From the NCBI GenBank assembly GCA_903929885.1, contig CAIYWI010000062.1, positions 25,870 to 89,869 of the forward strand: a DNA stretch of 64,000 nt, written 5' to 3'. Source of the stretch: an uncultured Phycisphaerales bacterium. GTDB taxonomy: Bacteria > Planctomycetota > Phycisphaerae > Phycisphaerales > UBA1924. Both the position numbers and the translations under genes were made by a program. This document shows positions 56,131-64,000 of this stretch, one piece after another. Each line of letters opens with the position of its first letter. The stretch's first letter is position 1. A model generated the notes under the pieces. The model was not told the DNA's origin and ran no database searches. It saw only the letters and a program-made list of their open reading frames with translations.

Positions 56131-57246
56131 TCAGGCTCCGGTGGCCGGCTCGAGATCGTTGATGCGATCGATGAGCTGACGCAGCACGGCGAACTTGTTG
56201 CGGTTGTGCCGGAAGACGAGTCGAGGACGCAGCAGATGATCGTTCTCGCCCTCGAGCGGCCCGGAGAGGCGCATGCCGCCCTCCTTGATGAGCGAGGCGA
56301 AGTCGCGTTCGAGGATCTTGACGTCGCTCTCGCGGATCGGGTTGCGAAGGCGGATCACGAAGTCGTCACGGACGTAGCGGGACGAGTGGTAGTTGCGGTA
56401 GAAGCGGATGATGTGGTTGGCCGCGTCGACGGGATCCTTGGCCAAGTAGTAGATGCTCGGGTCTTCCGGGCTCACCCAGCCGCGGGCGATGAGGTCCTTG
56501 CGGATCCACGCGTCGAAGTTCTTCCAGAAGTCGCCCCCCGCGCCCTCGACGCAGACGATCGGGATGGGAGTGGCCTTGCCGGTCTGCACGAGTGTGAGTG
56601 TCTCGAAGGCCTCGTCCATGGTGCCAAAGCCGCCCGGGAAGAGCACCACTGCCTCCGCTTGGCTCAGGAACATGAGCTTGCGGGTGAAGAAATAGCGGAA
56701 GTTGATGAGCTTCTCGTCATCGCGAATGACGGGATTGGTGCTCTGCTCGAAGGGCAGGCGGATCGCCACGCCGAAGCTCGCCGCACGTCCGGGGCCCACG
56801 TGGCCGGCCTGCATGATGCCCCCGCCCGCGCCCGTGATGGCCATCCAGCCTGCCTGGGCCATCAGGCGGCTGAAGTCGACGCACGCGGTGTAATCGGGGT
56901 GGTTCTCCGGCGTGCGGGCCGAACCGAAGATCGTGACCTTGTGCGGGTCCTTGTAGCGGCCGAAGACGCGGTACGCGTAGCGCAGTTCCTTCACCGCGTT
57001 GGTGATGAGCTTGAGTTCGCCCGTGTCGCGCCCGTCGGGCAGCAGCTTGAGCGAGGTGCGGACCAGATCGTGCACCAGCCGGCCGTCGAAGGTCGCTGGG
57101 TCCCCGCCGACGCTGCGGATGAGCGCATCGATCGATTCGGCGAACTCGGGCGATTCGGAGGCCCGGCCCGCCTCGAGCGCCGGTTCGCTGACGGTGGGGG
57201 CCTTGGGATCCGGGGGGAACGACTGGGGGCGTTCGTTGAGCGACAT
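56131..57246 (-). CDS. LOG-family (lysine decarboxylase-like) protein
   Basis: A 371-residue protein of the LOG/TIGR00730 family, whose members are cytokinin-riboside 5'-monophosphate phosphoribohydrolases or other nucleotide hydrolases. The signature PGGFGTMDEAFETL is intact, with FGSART, TGAGGGIMQAGHVG and FTRKLMFLSQAEAVVLF. It is longer than plant-type LOG (about 200) by an N-terminal helical segment and a C-terminal 120 residues, as in the PpnN-like group. The start follows TACCCT by eight bases. Confidence 0.9.
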   Translation of the reverse strand: MSLNERPQSFPPDPKAPTVSEPALEAGRASESPEFAESIDALIRSVGGDPATFDGRLVHDLVRTSLKLLPDGRDTGELKLITNAVKELRYAYRVFGRYKDPHKVTIFGSARTPENHPDYTACVDFSRLMAQAGWMAITGAGGGIMQAGHVGPGRAASFGVAIRLPFEQSTNPVIRDDEKLINFRYFFTRKLMFLSQAEAVVLFPGGFGTMDEAFETLTLVQTGKATPIPIVCVEGAGGDFWKNFDAWIRKDLIARGWVSPEDPSIYYLAKDPVDAANHIIRFYRNYHSSRYVRDDFVIRLRNPIRESDVKILERDFASLIKEGGMRLSGPLEGENDHLLRPRLVFRHNRNKFAVLRQLIDRINDLEPATGA

Positions 57247-57254
57247 GTGTCGCA

Positions 57255-57260
57255 AGGGTA
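57255..57260 (-). promoter_or_regulatory. -10-like TACCCT before the LOG gene
   Basis: TACCCT on the minus strand ends 8 bases before ATG 57246. Confidence 0.45.
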
Positions 57261-57297
57261 CGCGCGGTGAGGGCGGCGGCGTGGCGAGGGCGGACGC

Positions 57298-60200
57298 TCA
57301 GCGGGGCGAGGAGGGAGCCGGTTCTCCGCGTTGGGGCTCTCGCGGACGGTCTTGGGAGCGTGCGGCGTTGCGCTCGATGCGTTGCAGCCGCTGGACGGCC
57401 TCGCTGGGGGTGCTGCCGACGAGCTTGCGGATGAAACGCGACGTCCCGCTGAAGCTCTCGATCCCGATGGAAGGGTCCCATACCGGGCCGGTCACGCGGG
57501 CCGTGAAAAGTTCGTTGCGGATGTCGTCCATGACCCGCGAAACCAGCGGGATGCGGGTGCGGCTGCTGCCGCGGATGCGGACGTCGACCGTCGCGTCGGG
57601 CCATTGCAGGGAGCCGTAGCCGATGAGTTCGACGCCCGGCGACGAGATCCATGCCTGCTCGAACTCGATCGTGGTTCCCTGCAGGAAGAAGTCGGCCTGG
57701 GCGTAGTCGAGCCGTTCGTTGACGGGCAGCTGGAGGTTCGAGATGCGGATCAGAGGCACCACCAAGGGCATCGACGCGACGCGTCCGCCCCCGACGCTGG
57801 CCGTGCCCCGCCCGCGGCGGGATTCCGGGGTGCCCGTCAGGCCCGTGAGCGTGACGCCGAAGTCGACCATGCCCCTCGAGCCGTCCGGCGTCGTGTCGGC
57901 CTCGAAGGCGGGCACCTGCACGCCCGCCGAAGCGCGTGCGGCACGGAAGTCGGCCAGCACCGACGCGAAGCGGATGTTGGAGCCCTGCGCCCGGGCCGTG
58001 AACTCGCGACGACCGTCCGGTCGCGCCGCCGACATCGCCGCCTCGCCCGACACTCGCCCGCCGTGGCAGTCGCCGGCGAACTGCTGGATCGCGATGCCCC
58101 CGGGCATGGATGAACCTGCGCTGCTGGCCCGCACCTTGGCGTTGGTCACCGCGACGTCGGCGGCCTGCAGCGATTCGCTCAAGATGAACGCATCGAAGGT
58201 GGCGCCGGTGGTCGCGTCCGGCCGCGACGCCGTGAAATCGAGCACCGCCTTCGCGTTGGCGAGCTTCAGCCCCGCGTCCAGACTCACGTTCGTCGCATTG
58301 ATGCGGCCTGCGGCGTTGAAGCCCCCGATGCCCCCTTGCGGCGGGAAGGTCAGCGACAATCGCAACTCGTCGGTGGTCAGCGGACCGTCGACCTGCATGA
58401 GCAGATCCTTGAGCATCGTGCGGACATCCTCGGGCAGGCAGGCCCGCAGATCGGGAACGAGCGACGGCGCCGAGACGCTGAACAGCATGTGGGCGATGGC
58501 CTCGCCCGCTGCATCAACCTGCCACGAGCCCTTCGTGGAGGCCCGCCATCCCGAGGCCTCGAGTTCGAGGTCCTTCCACTCGCCAGAGTTGCGACGGAAA
58601 TCAATCGAGCCCGCGACGTTCGTGAACGCGACGGCCGTGCCCCCCTCGACCAGCGAGAGCGAACGCGGTCGCACCGAGCCGGCGACCTCGAAGGTCGGCC
58701 CCTTTTCGTGCGTCAATGCGACGTCCGCGTCGAAGATGCCCCTGACCTGACGTTCAGTCAGGAATGCGCCGACCGCAGGCGGCAGCGATGCCTTCACCAG
58801 GGCGGCCACCGGCGGCGAGGCGAAATCGGCTTCGGTCACCGCGATTCGCAGGCCCTCCCGGTCGCCCGGCACGGGCGTTCCGTCAGCCCGGATCGTGCCG
58901 CTGATGGCGGCGCGGGCGACCACTTCGCCCGCGGCCAGCAGCGACAGGGGCCGCCCATGGAACGCGAGGTGCGTGGGCGTGGCGGCATCTCCCGGTTCGA
59001 TGGTGACAAAGGGCGTCTGCTCGCTGCTCTGATCGCAGGTGATGCCAAGTCGCGTGCCGCGAGTGGACAACTCGAGATCCGCCGGGTTCCACGCGGTGAC
59101 GCGGACCTCGGTCGATTCGCCCGGTTCCCGACGCAGCGTGGTCAGCAGGTCGGTCTTGCCTGCGGGCTGCAACTCGGCTCGTGCCGCCGCGATGTCGAGC
59201 GCCGCCTGAGGCGAGAAGAGCCACACGAGATCCTCTACGGGCGTCGCCGCGTCGATGCCCGCCGCTCGGGCGTCGAGCCTCAGTCGTGACGACCCTCGCG
59301 AGGTCGGGACCGTCACGGGCTGCTGGTGGATCGATGCGTCGAGCGAGATCTCGCCCATGGCGGCCGCGGCGGTGCCGACCGGGCCCGCGCCGCCTTCGAG
59401 CTTGAGTTCGAGGGTGTCGTGGCGAATGTCGAGCGTGCCGCCGATGTTGGTCAGCGAAAGGCCCGCGGGGGCCCCCGTCTTGCGGGGCGTTGCCTGCATG
59501 CCCGTCACGTCGACGAGAATGTCGTACCCCGCGTTGCCGTAGGCCTTGGCATCGTCCCCCTCGAGCTGGAAGACCTTCGCGTGGGCCTTCCCGCGCCCGT
59601 CGAGGTGCAGATCGCCGATCAGGTCGCCAAGGGGGCGGCCGTCGGGCGACAGCCCGGCCGCATGAGGCAGCGCGAACAGCAAGTAGGCGTCGGTGGGGAC
59701 GTTCTCCGCCTTCACCTCGACCATCGGCACGAAGGGGGCGTCGGGCGCGTCGAGTTTCTGCAGATCGCACTTGGCCGCAATCAGCGCGGTCGCGCCGGTG
59801 AGTCCTTCGTAGGTGCCGCCCTCGACCGTGGTGTCGTAGTCCACCTTTCGCATGAGCACGTTCCGCCCGACCATCGGGTAGGGGAACGCCTCGGGAAGGA
59901 TGCGAACTTCGTCGAAGGCGATGTCGACGGTGTCGTTCCAGATGCTCTCGGGGCCTTCGAGCCGCGTCACCTTGACGGTGACCGTGGCGGTGCCGCCGGG
60001 CTGGAAGACGGGCCGCTTGAGGATCTCCGCGATGTCGGCCAGTTCGACCGTCTCCTCGGGCGTGCGGCGCGGGCGAGCGAGCAACGCATCGCGACGAGCC
60101 GAGAGGCGTGCGTGGCGGTCGGGTTCGATGACGAGCCCGGCGTCGACCAAGTCCCGGTACTTGGCGTCGTTGAAGAGCGTGTCGATGATCTTGCCTCGCT

Positions 60201-61758
60201 CCTTCATCGCGGCGGCGAGGTCGGCGTCGACGGGCAGGCCGCTGACCTTGACGTCGACCGTGACGCCCGCGTCGTCGGTCAACGGCGAGACATGGGTGGA
60301 GGCCGAGACCTTCGCCCCGTCGGGGGTGTCGCCGATGATGCGGGCGATGTGCAGCGAGTCCTCGTCGAAGGTCGCGTCCACCTCCATGTTGTGGAAGCGG
60401 TACGGGAACCGCTCGAAGGCGGCCGAGCCCTTCTTGAGCGAGAGCGTTCCCTTCACCTTCACCTCGGCGGCCTTGCCGCCCTCGGGCGGGGCTCGACTGA
60501 TGTCGATCGTGGCGTTGACGATGCCCGTGGGATTGGAGAACTGCTCGAGACGTCGCCGCACGATGCCCGGCGCGAAGAGCACGATCGTGGGTTGTTCCTT
60601 GAGCTCGAAGTCGGTGCAGACCAGCCTCGCCGTGAACGGGGCCGCCTCGCCCGTCCCGTTGACCGAGAAGGACACGTCGTAGGGAAGGTCCTCGATGGTG
60701 CCTCGCATCGAGCCAGAGATCGTTCGGTCGCTGAGCACCAACTCGCCGCGGACGTCCTCCATGCGCAGCAGGCGGTCCTTCAACTCCTGCGGCACCGGGA
60801 TGACCCGATCATCGATGCTGACGCCGGGTTTGGGCGTGATGGGCAGGTTCAAGGCCACGTGCTCGAGGGCGGTGCGGGCCTCGAGCCCGCCCGTGCGAAG
60901 GTGATAGGTCAGCGTCGTGACGCCGATTTCCCCGACCAGATCGAGTGAACGGAACCGCTCTCGAAGCGGCTGGGGCACAGCCTCGGGCGACAGATCGCCC
61001 AACTCGAGCCCGGAGGCCCGCAATGTCAGCGTGTCGGCGGCGATGCGTCCGGTGATCTCCAAGGGCCGTCGAGAGGGGGCCTGTCCCGGCTGGGGCACCT
61101 CCCGCAGGCTCACCTGCAAACCGCCCTGTGAATCGGTCGCCGAGACGACGTGCCCTTCGAGGTCGAACTGCTTGAGCGACCGGAACGAGCCTTCGTCATG
61201 CTCGCCGATCTGGATCACGCCGCCGTTGAGCGTGATGCGAGGAATCATGTCCTGTGGTGACGGGCCCGGGCTTGGCCTGGACGGGGTGGAGGGGCTCGTC
61301 GCGGTGCGATCGGCGGAACCCCGGGGCTCGAGCGATGCGATGTTGACGGATCGGTCGACGACCGATTGACTGATCCGGATGATCGGCCGATCGAGCGTGA
61401 TCGACTCCACGACGCGGCCGCCGCCCAGCAGTGCCTGGAGGTGCACCCTGGCCTTGATTCGGGCGGCGGCGAATACCTCGCCCGCTTCGCCCGCGACCCC
61501 GCGAGCACGCAGCGCAGGGTGCTCGAGAACGACCACGCCCCCTTGCCCGAAGGACACCCGCGAGGCCGAGGCCGTGCCCCCGAAGGCGGCGCCGAGTTGC
61601 GACAGCACGATCCGCCCGAGCACCCATTGGCTGGTGAGGGTGAAGTATGCCGCCGCCAAGAGACCGACGAGGATGCCCCCGCCGACAAGGAGACGGCGGC
61701 GACGGGAACGAGGCGGCGAGGACGCGTTCGTGGAGGCGGGCGTGGACACCGCCGGCAT
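57298..61758 (-). CDS. Giant AsmA-like inner-membrane/periplasmic protein
   Basis: A 1486-residue protein with one N-terminal membrane anchor (LLVGGGILVGLLAAAYFTL) and a long beta-rich periplasmic part. The first 100 residues show the AsmA-type start (QWVLGRIVLSQLGAAFGG, ALRARGVAGEAGEVFAAARIKARVHLQALLGGGRVVESITLDRPII). The last 200 residues match the AsmA-like C-terminal domain (GGRVASMPLVVPLIRISNL, ERLDYAQADFFLQGTTIEF, YGSLQWPDATVDVRIRG). Such proteins (TamB, YhdP) span the periplasm and move phospholipids to the outer membrane. Start choice is between ATG 61758 and a TTG three codons earlier. Confidence 0.85.
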   Translation of the reverse strand: MPAVSTPASTNASSPPRSRRRRLLVGGGILVGLLAAAYFTLTSQWVLGRIVLSQLGAAFGGTASASRVSFGQGGVVVLEHPALRARGVAGEAGEVFAAARIKARVHLQALLGGGRVVESITLDRPIIRISQSVVDRSVNIASLEPRGSADRTATSPSTPSRPSPGPSPQDMIPRITLNGGVIQIGEHDEGSFRSLKQFDLEGHVVSATDSQGGLQVSLREVPQPGQAPSRRPLEITGRIAADTLTLRASGLELGDLSPEAVPQPLRERFRSLDLVGEIGVTTLTYHLRTGGLEARTALEHVALNLPITPKPGVSIDDRVIPVPQELKDRLLRMEDVRGELVLSDRTISGSMRGTIEDLPYDVSFSVNGTGEAAPFTARLVCTDFELKEQPTIVLFAPGIVRRRLEQFSNPTGIVNATIDISRAPPEGGKAAEVKVKGTLSLKKGSAAFERFPYRFHNMEVDATFDEDSLHIARIIGDTPDGAKVSASTHVSPLTDDAGVTVDVKVSGLPVDADLAAAMKERGKIIDTLFNDAKYRDLVDAGLVIEPDRHARLSARRDALLARPRRTPEETVELADIAEILKRPVFQPGGTATVTVKVTRLEGPESIWNDTVDIAFDEVRILPEAFPYPMVGRNVLMRKVDYDTTVEGGTYEGLTGATALIAAKCDLQKLDAPDAPFVPMVEVKAENVPTDAYLLFALPHAAGLSPDGRPLGDLIGDLHLDGRGKAHAKVFQLEGDDAKAYGNAGYDILVDVTGMQATPRKTGAPAGLSLTNIGGTLDIRHDTLELKLEGGAGPVGTAAAAMGEISLDASIHQQPVTVPTSRGSSRLRLDARAAGIDAATPVEDLVWLFSPQAALDIAAARAELQPAGKTDLLTTLRREPGESTEVRVTAWNPADLELSTRGTRLGITCDQSSEQTPFVTIEPGDAATPTHLAFHGRPLSLLAAGEVVARAAISGTIRADGTPVPGDREGLRIAVTEADFASPPVAALVKASLPPAVGAFLTERQVRGIFDADVALTHEKGPTFEVAGSVRPRSLSLVEGGTAVAFTNVAGSIDFRRNSGEWKDLELEASGWRASTKGSWQVDAAGEAIAHMLFSVSAPSLVPDLRACLPEDVRTMLKDLLMQVDGPLTTDELRLSLTFPPQGGIGGFNAAGRINATNVSLDAGLKLANAKAVLDFTASRPDATTGATFDAFILSESLQAADVAVTNAKVRASSAGSSMPGGIAIQQFAGDCHGGRVSGEAAMSAARPDGRREFTARAQGSNIRFASVLADFRAARASAGVQVPAFEADTTPDGSRGMVDFGVTLTGLTGTPESRRGRGTASVGGGRVASMPLVVPLIRISNLQLPVNERLDYAQADFFLQGTTIEFEQAWISSPGVELIGYGSLQWPDATVDVRIRGSSRTRIPLVSRVMDDIRNELFTARVTGPVWDPSIGIESFSGTSRFIRKLVGSTPSEAVQRLQRIERNAARSQDRPREPQRGEPAPSSPR

Positions 61759-61813
61759 GGTATTCAACGGGGCCGTTCAGACCCGAAGCGGGCGGTGCCT
61801 CGTTCGGGTTCGC

Positions 61814-61819
61814 TACCGT
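61814..61819 (+). promoter_or_regulatory. -10-like TACCGT, leaderless start of radA
   Basis: TACCGT ends 6 bases before ATG 61826; no Shine-Dalgarno sequence. Confidence 0.5.
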
Positions 61820-61825
61820 TGAGCC

Positions 61826-63283
61826 ATGGCCAAGGTGAGGCGAGTGTTCGTCTGTCGTTCGTGCGGGACCGCCCAGTCGCGGTGGCTTGGAAAGTGTCCC
61901 GATTGCGGTGCGTGGGACAGCCTCGAAGAGACCACGGTGGACCCGGGGGCCGAGCAAGACGCCCAGCGAGGCATCGCCGCGGCCGTGGGTCACCTGGCCA
62001 TGCAAGCCGATGGCGACGACGCCCCGTCAACGGGCGGCGGCGGCGCGGTGACGCTCGCCGAAATCGCCGCCACCGGCGACGGCGTCCGCGTCGACCGCCT
62101 CTCGGGCGGAATTCGGGAACTCGATCGCGTCTTGGGAGGCGGTTTGGTGGTGGGCAGTGCCGTGCTGATCGGCGGAGAGCCGGGCATCGGCAAATCGACC
62201 CTGCTTCTCCAGAGTGCGTTCGCCTGGGCACGGGCCTCCAAGCGGGTGCTCTACGTCTCGAGCGAAGAGTCGGCCCAGCAGGTGGGCATGCGGGCCACGC
62301 GACTGGCCTCGGGTGACGACTCATCCGGCGCGATGCCCGAACATCTCTTCATTCTGGCCGAGACCAACCTCGCGAGAATCGTCGAGCAGGCCCGGCGAGT
62401 GAAGCCCGCGGTCATCGTCATCGACTCGGTGCAGATGATCTACAAGCCCGATGTGCCCGCCGCCCCCGGCAGCGTCACCCAACTCCGACGCTGCTGCTCG
62501 GATCTGGTCTATCTCGCCAAGGCCGCCGGCATCGCCATCGTGCTGGTGGGGCACGTGACCAAGGAAGGCAACCTCGCGGGGCCTCGCCTTCTCGAGCACT
62601 TGGTCGACTGCGTCCTCTCCTTCGAGGGCGATCGATACCACAGCCATCGCGTCGTTCGCAGCGCGAAGAACCGCTTCGGCACCACGCTCGAGATCGGCCT
62701 GTTCGAAATGACCTCGCGCGGCCTGCGCGAAGTGCCCGAGGGGGCAGGCGTGCCCGCCGCGATGGGGGCTGACCCGCGACCCGGCAGCGTCGTCTGCCCG
62801 GTGATGACCGGCACGCGGTGCATCCTCGTCGAAGTGCAGGCGCTGACGGCCACTGGCTTCCTCGGTGCGGCCAAGCGCAAGAGTTCGGGCCTCGATGCCA
62901 ACCGCCTCGCCATGCTGATCGCGGTCTTGGAGCAGCACGCCGGGCTGCGTCTGGCCGATCGCGACGTCTTCGCCAGCAGCGTCGGCGGCATTCGCGTGAA
63001 CGAACCGGCGTCCGACTTGGGGCTCTTGCTCGCCATTGCCGGCGCCCATTACCGGCGATCGCTCGACGGCGCGACGGCGGCGGTGGGTGAGGTGGGCCTC
63101 GGCGGCGAGGTGCGAGGCGTGCCGCAACTCGAGCAGCGGCTCCGCGAAACGGCCCGGTTGGGATACAAGCGCATCATCACGCCGGCCTTGCATGCCTCGG
63201 AGCGAGGCGTGGAAAAAGCGCTCAAAGGCGTGGAGTTGCTTCAGGTGAAAACCGTGGGCAAGGCCATCGAGCTGCTGGGATGA
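61826..63283 (+). CDS. radA: DNA repair protein RadA (Sms)
   Basis: A 485-residue RecA-like branch-migration helicase. A C4 zinc finger is at C10, C13, C24 and C27 (CRSCGTAQSRWLGKCPDC). The Walker A is GGEPGIGKSTLL. The RadA-specific KNRFG motif appears as SAKNRFGTTLEIGLFEM. The C-terminal third is the Lon-like domain (VGEVGLGGEVRGVPQLEQRL). With recO and dprA it completes several recombination functions in this window. Divergent from the AsmA-like gene. Confidence 0.97.
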   Translation: MAKVRRVFVCRSCGTAQSRWLGKCPDCGAWDSLEETTVDPGAEQDAQRGIAAAVGHLAMQADGDDAPSTGGGGAVTLAEIAATGDGVRVDRLSGGIRELDRVLGGGLVVGSAVLIGGEPGIGKSTLLLQSAFAWARASKRVLYVSSEESAQQVGMRATRLASGDDSSGAMPEHLFILAETNLARIVEQARRVKPAVIVIDSVQMIYKPDVPAAPGSVTQLRRCCSDLVYLAKAAGIAIVLVGHVTKEGNLAGPRLLEHLVDCVLSFEGDRYHSHRVVRSAKNRFGTTLEIGLFEMTSRGLREVPEGAGVPAAMGADPRPGSVVCPVMTGTRCILVEVQALTATGFLGAAKRKSSGLDANRLAMLIAVLEQHAGLRLADRDVFASSVGGIRVNEPASDLGLLLAIAGAHYRRSLDGATAAVGEVGLGGEVRGVPQLEQRLRETARLGYKRIITPALHASERGVEKALKGVELLQVKTVGKAIELLG

Positions 63284-63326
63284 ATGCCCCTCCGAGCGAT
63301 GGTTGTCGGCGCACGCTGCGACGAGT

Positions 63327-63632
63327 CGCCTCGGACGTCAGGAGGTCTTCGAGCGTCGCCTGCGTCCCCTCGATTTGCGACGAGATCAACGCCTCTTTGC
63401 GGACAAAACCGTAGATGAACCAGTCGATGCTCGGCACGAGCCTGCCCGCCAGACGGAGGCGGCCGATGGACGCCTCGGCTTCACGCAGCAAGCCCATCCC
63501 GTTCCTCGAGTTGCAGCGGCGGATCGCGAGGGGGAATCGGCCAAGGCACGAATGCACGCACGGTCTGGCCGGCGATGGTCGTTGGGCGATAGGTACCGGT
63601 GATGCGTGGAATGGCTAGGAACGTCGGCGTTC
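63327..63632 (-). pseudogene. Frameshifted remnant of a Fic-family protein
   Basis: Minus-strand translation gives two in-line pieces of a Fic N-terminal region. The first frame reads PRITGTYRPTTIAGQ, VRAFVPWPIPP and LEERDG, then hits a stop. The next frame continues GLLREAEASIGRLRLAGRLVP, FVRKEALISSQIEGTQATLEDLL. Removing one base near 63498 would join them. After the TLEDLL helix the similarity ends about 45 bases from the radA stop, and the catalytic FIC motif HPFxxGNGR is absent. So both a frameshift and a 3' deletion have occurred. Confidence 0.78.
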
Positions 63633-63664
63633 TTGGTCGAGAAGGCAAGGAAAGCCGACGTTCC
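63618..63664. repeat. 11-bp inverted repeat with 25-base spacer
   Basis: GGAACGTCGGC (63618-63628) and GCCGACGTTCC (63654-63664) are perfect inverted copies at the 5' end of the Fic remnant. It may be a hairpin, an operator of the lost gene or a trace of a small element. Confidence 0.6.
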
Positions 63665-63766
63665 GAGGGCGGAACTCATGAAGGTCTCCCTTGTCAGGGC
63701 AGACGGCGATCGATCGCGGGGAGTTGCGTCCCGCGACGGTCCGCGCGTCGCGCGAGGGAGGCCGAT

Positions 63767-64000
63767 TCAGAGATCCACGATCTGCATGTCCGGCTCTGCG
63801 GGAGGGAGCGAGGCGGGCATGTGAACGTCGGTGCCGAAGCAGGCCAAGCCGGGCATCGCCGCCATCTGCGTCCGCACCGACGCGGCATTGAACGTGTCGG
63901 CGTAGGGCGTGGCGACCTGGAGGCCCGCCGCGACCTGGCCGCGGGTGGTGTCGACGACCACGGGGATCTCCTTGTCGATCGGCGCGGGCTTGCCCGCCAG
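63767..64000 (-). CDS. C-terminal fragment of an unidentified protein
   Basis: A minus-strand frame runs from the window edge to a TGA at 63767-63769, giving about 77 residues. Readable parts are KPAPIDKEIPVVVDTT, RGQVAAGLQVATPYADTFN and MPGLACFGTDVHMPASLPP. I do not recognise the family. The beginning is outside the window. Confidence 0.5.
   Translation of the reverse strand: MAGKPAPIDKEIPVVVDTTRGQVAAGLQVATPYADTFNAASVRTQMAAMPGLACFGTDVHMPASLPPAEPDMQIVDL

Larger units (their letters stand above)
63284..63766. other. 483-base gap with a decayed Fic gene and an inverted repeat
   Basis: No intact gene. Contains a frameshifted, truncated Fic N-terminal domain on the minus strand and an 11-bp inverted repeat. 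The last 100 bases, next to the partial gene at the edge, show nothing recognisable. Confidence 0.6.

Noticed and set aside
59326..60948. 540-codon open frame on the plus strand
   Set aside because: Antisense to the AsmA-like gene; composition is that of a GC shadow.

Overview
The window is GC-rich chromosomal DNA, densely coding on both strands, with no rRNA, tRNA, CRISPR array or intact mobile element that I can see. The gene set suggests a free-living, flagellated, diderm bacterium, most likely a planctomycete and probably of class Phycisphaerae. It includes a type II-like secretin, a long prepilin of the planctomycete style, a single flagellin, SpoIID and AnmK peptidoglycan enzymes, a ThiD2-ThiE fusion, lipoproteins and a PagL-like outer-membrane enzyme. 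This placement is inferred from gene content, not from a phylogenetic marker.

Layout. 1-8000: a sugar-responsive LacI regulator converges on a minus-strand amino-sugar/peptidoglycan-turnover operon (endonuclease-like protein, NagX/HGSNAT-like acetyltransferase, GH20 hexosaminidase, anhydro-MurNAc kinase AnmK, sugar ABC permease). 8100-18000: zinc-ribbon coiled-coil protein, parvulin-like lipoprotein, prepilin, asnS, two transporters, a secreted HEFGH metallopeptidase, a SpoIID protein and a lipoprotein. 18100-21300: dprA and lexA with two long non-coding stretches; the one before lexA has a good promoter and strong RNA folding potential. 21300-33400: housekeeping genes (FabZ-like, recO, M16 protease, thiE, 6-phosphogluconolactonase-like, rluA-type, hemW, FHA, purA, uppS-cdsA, eno). 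33400-42800: S9 peptidase lipoprotein, flagellin, ROK kinase, PagL-like deacylase, alpha-toroid protein, acyltransferase and accA. 43200-50100: giant secretin, STAS/HATPase partner-switch pair and an iscS-iscU-iscA operon. 50100-52700: an arsenic operon arsR-arsC-arsM-aquaporin with no efflux pump. 52700-64000: pyrD, a TPR-YggX fusion, a hotdog protein, LOG protein, a giant AsmA-like protein, radA, a broken Fic gene and a partial gene at the edge.

The most notable genome-wide signal is that about nineteen genes, nearly all at the head of a transcription unit, carry a TAnnnT hexamer (usually TACCGT or TACCCT) ending 5-10 bases before the start codon, with no Shine-Dalgarno sequence. This is the signature of leaderless transcription. 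Genes inside operons or with longer leaders have ordinary GGAG-type ribosome-binding sites. I used this pattern to choose several start codons.
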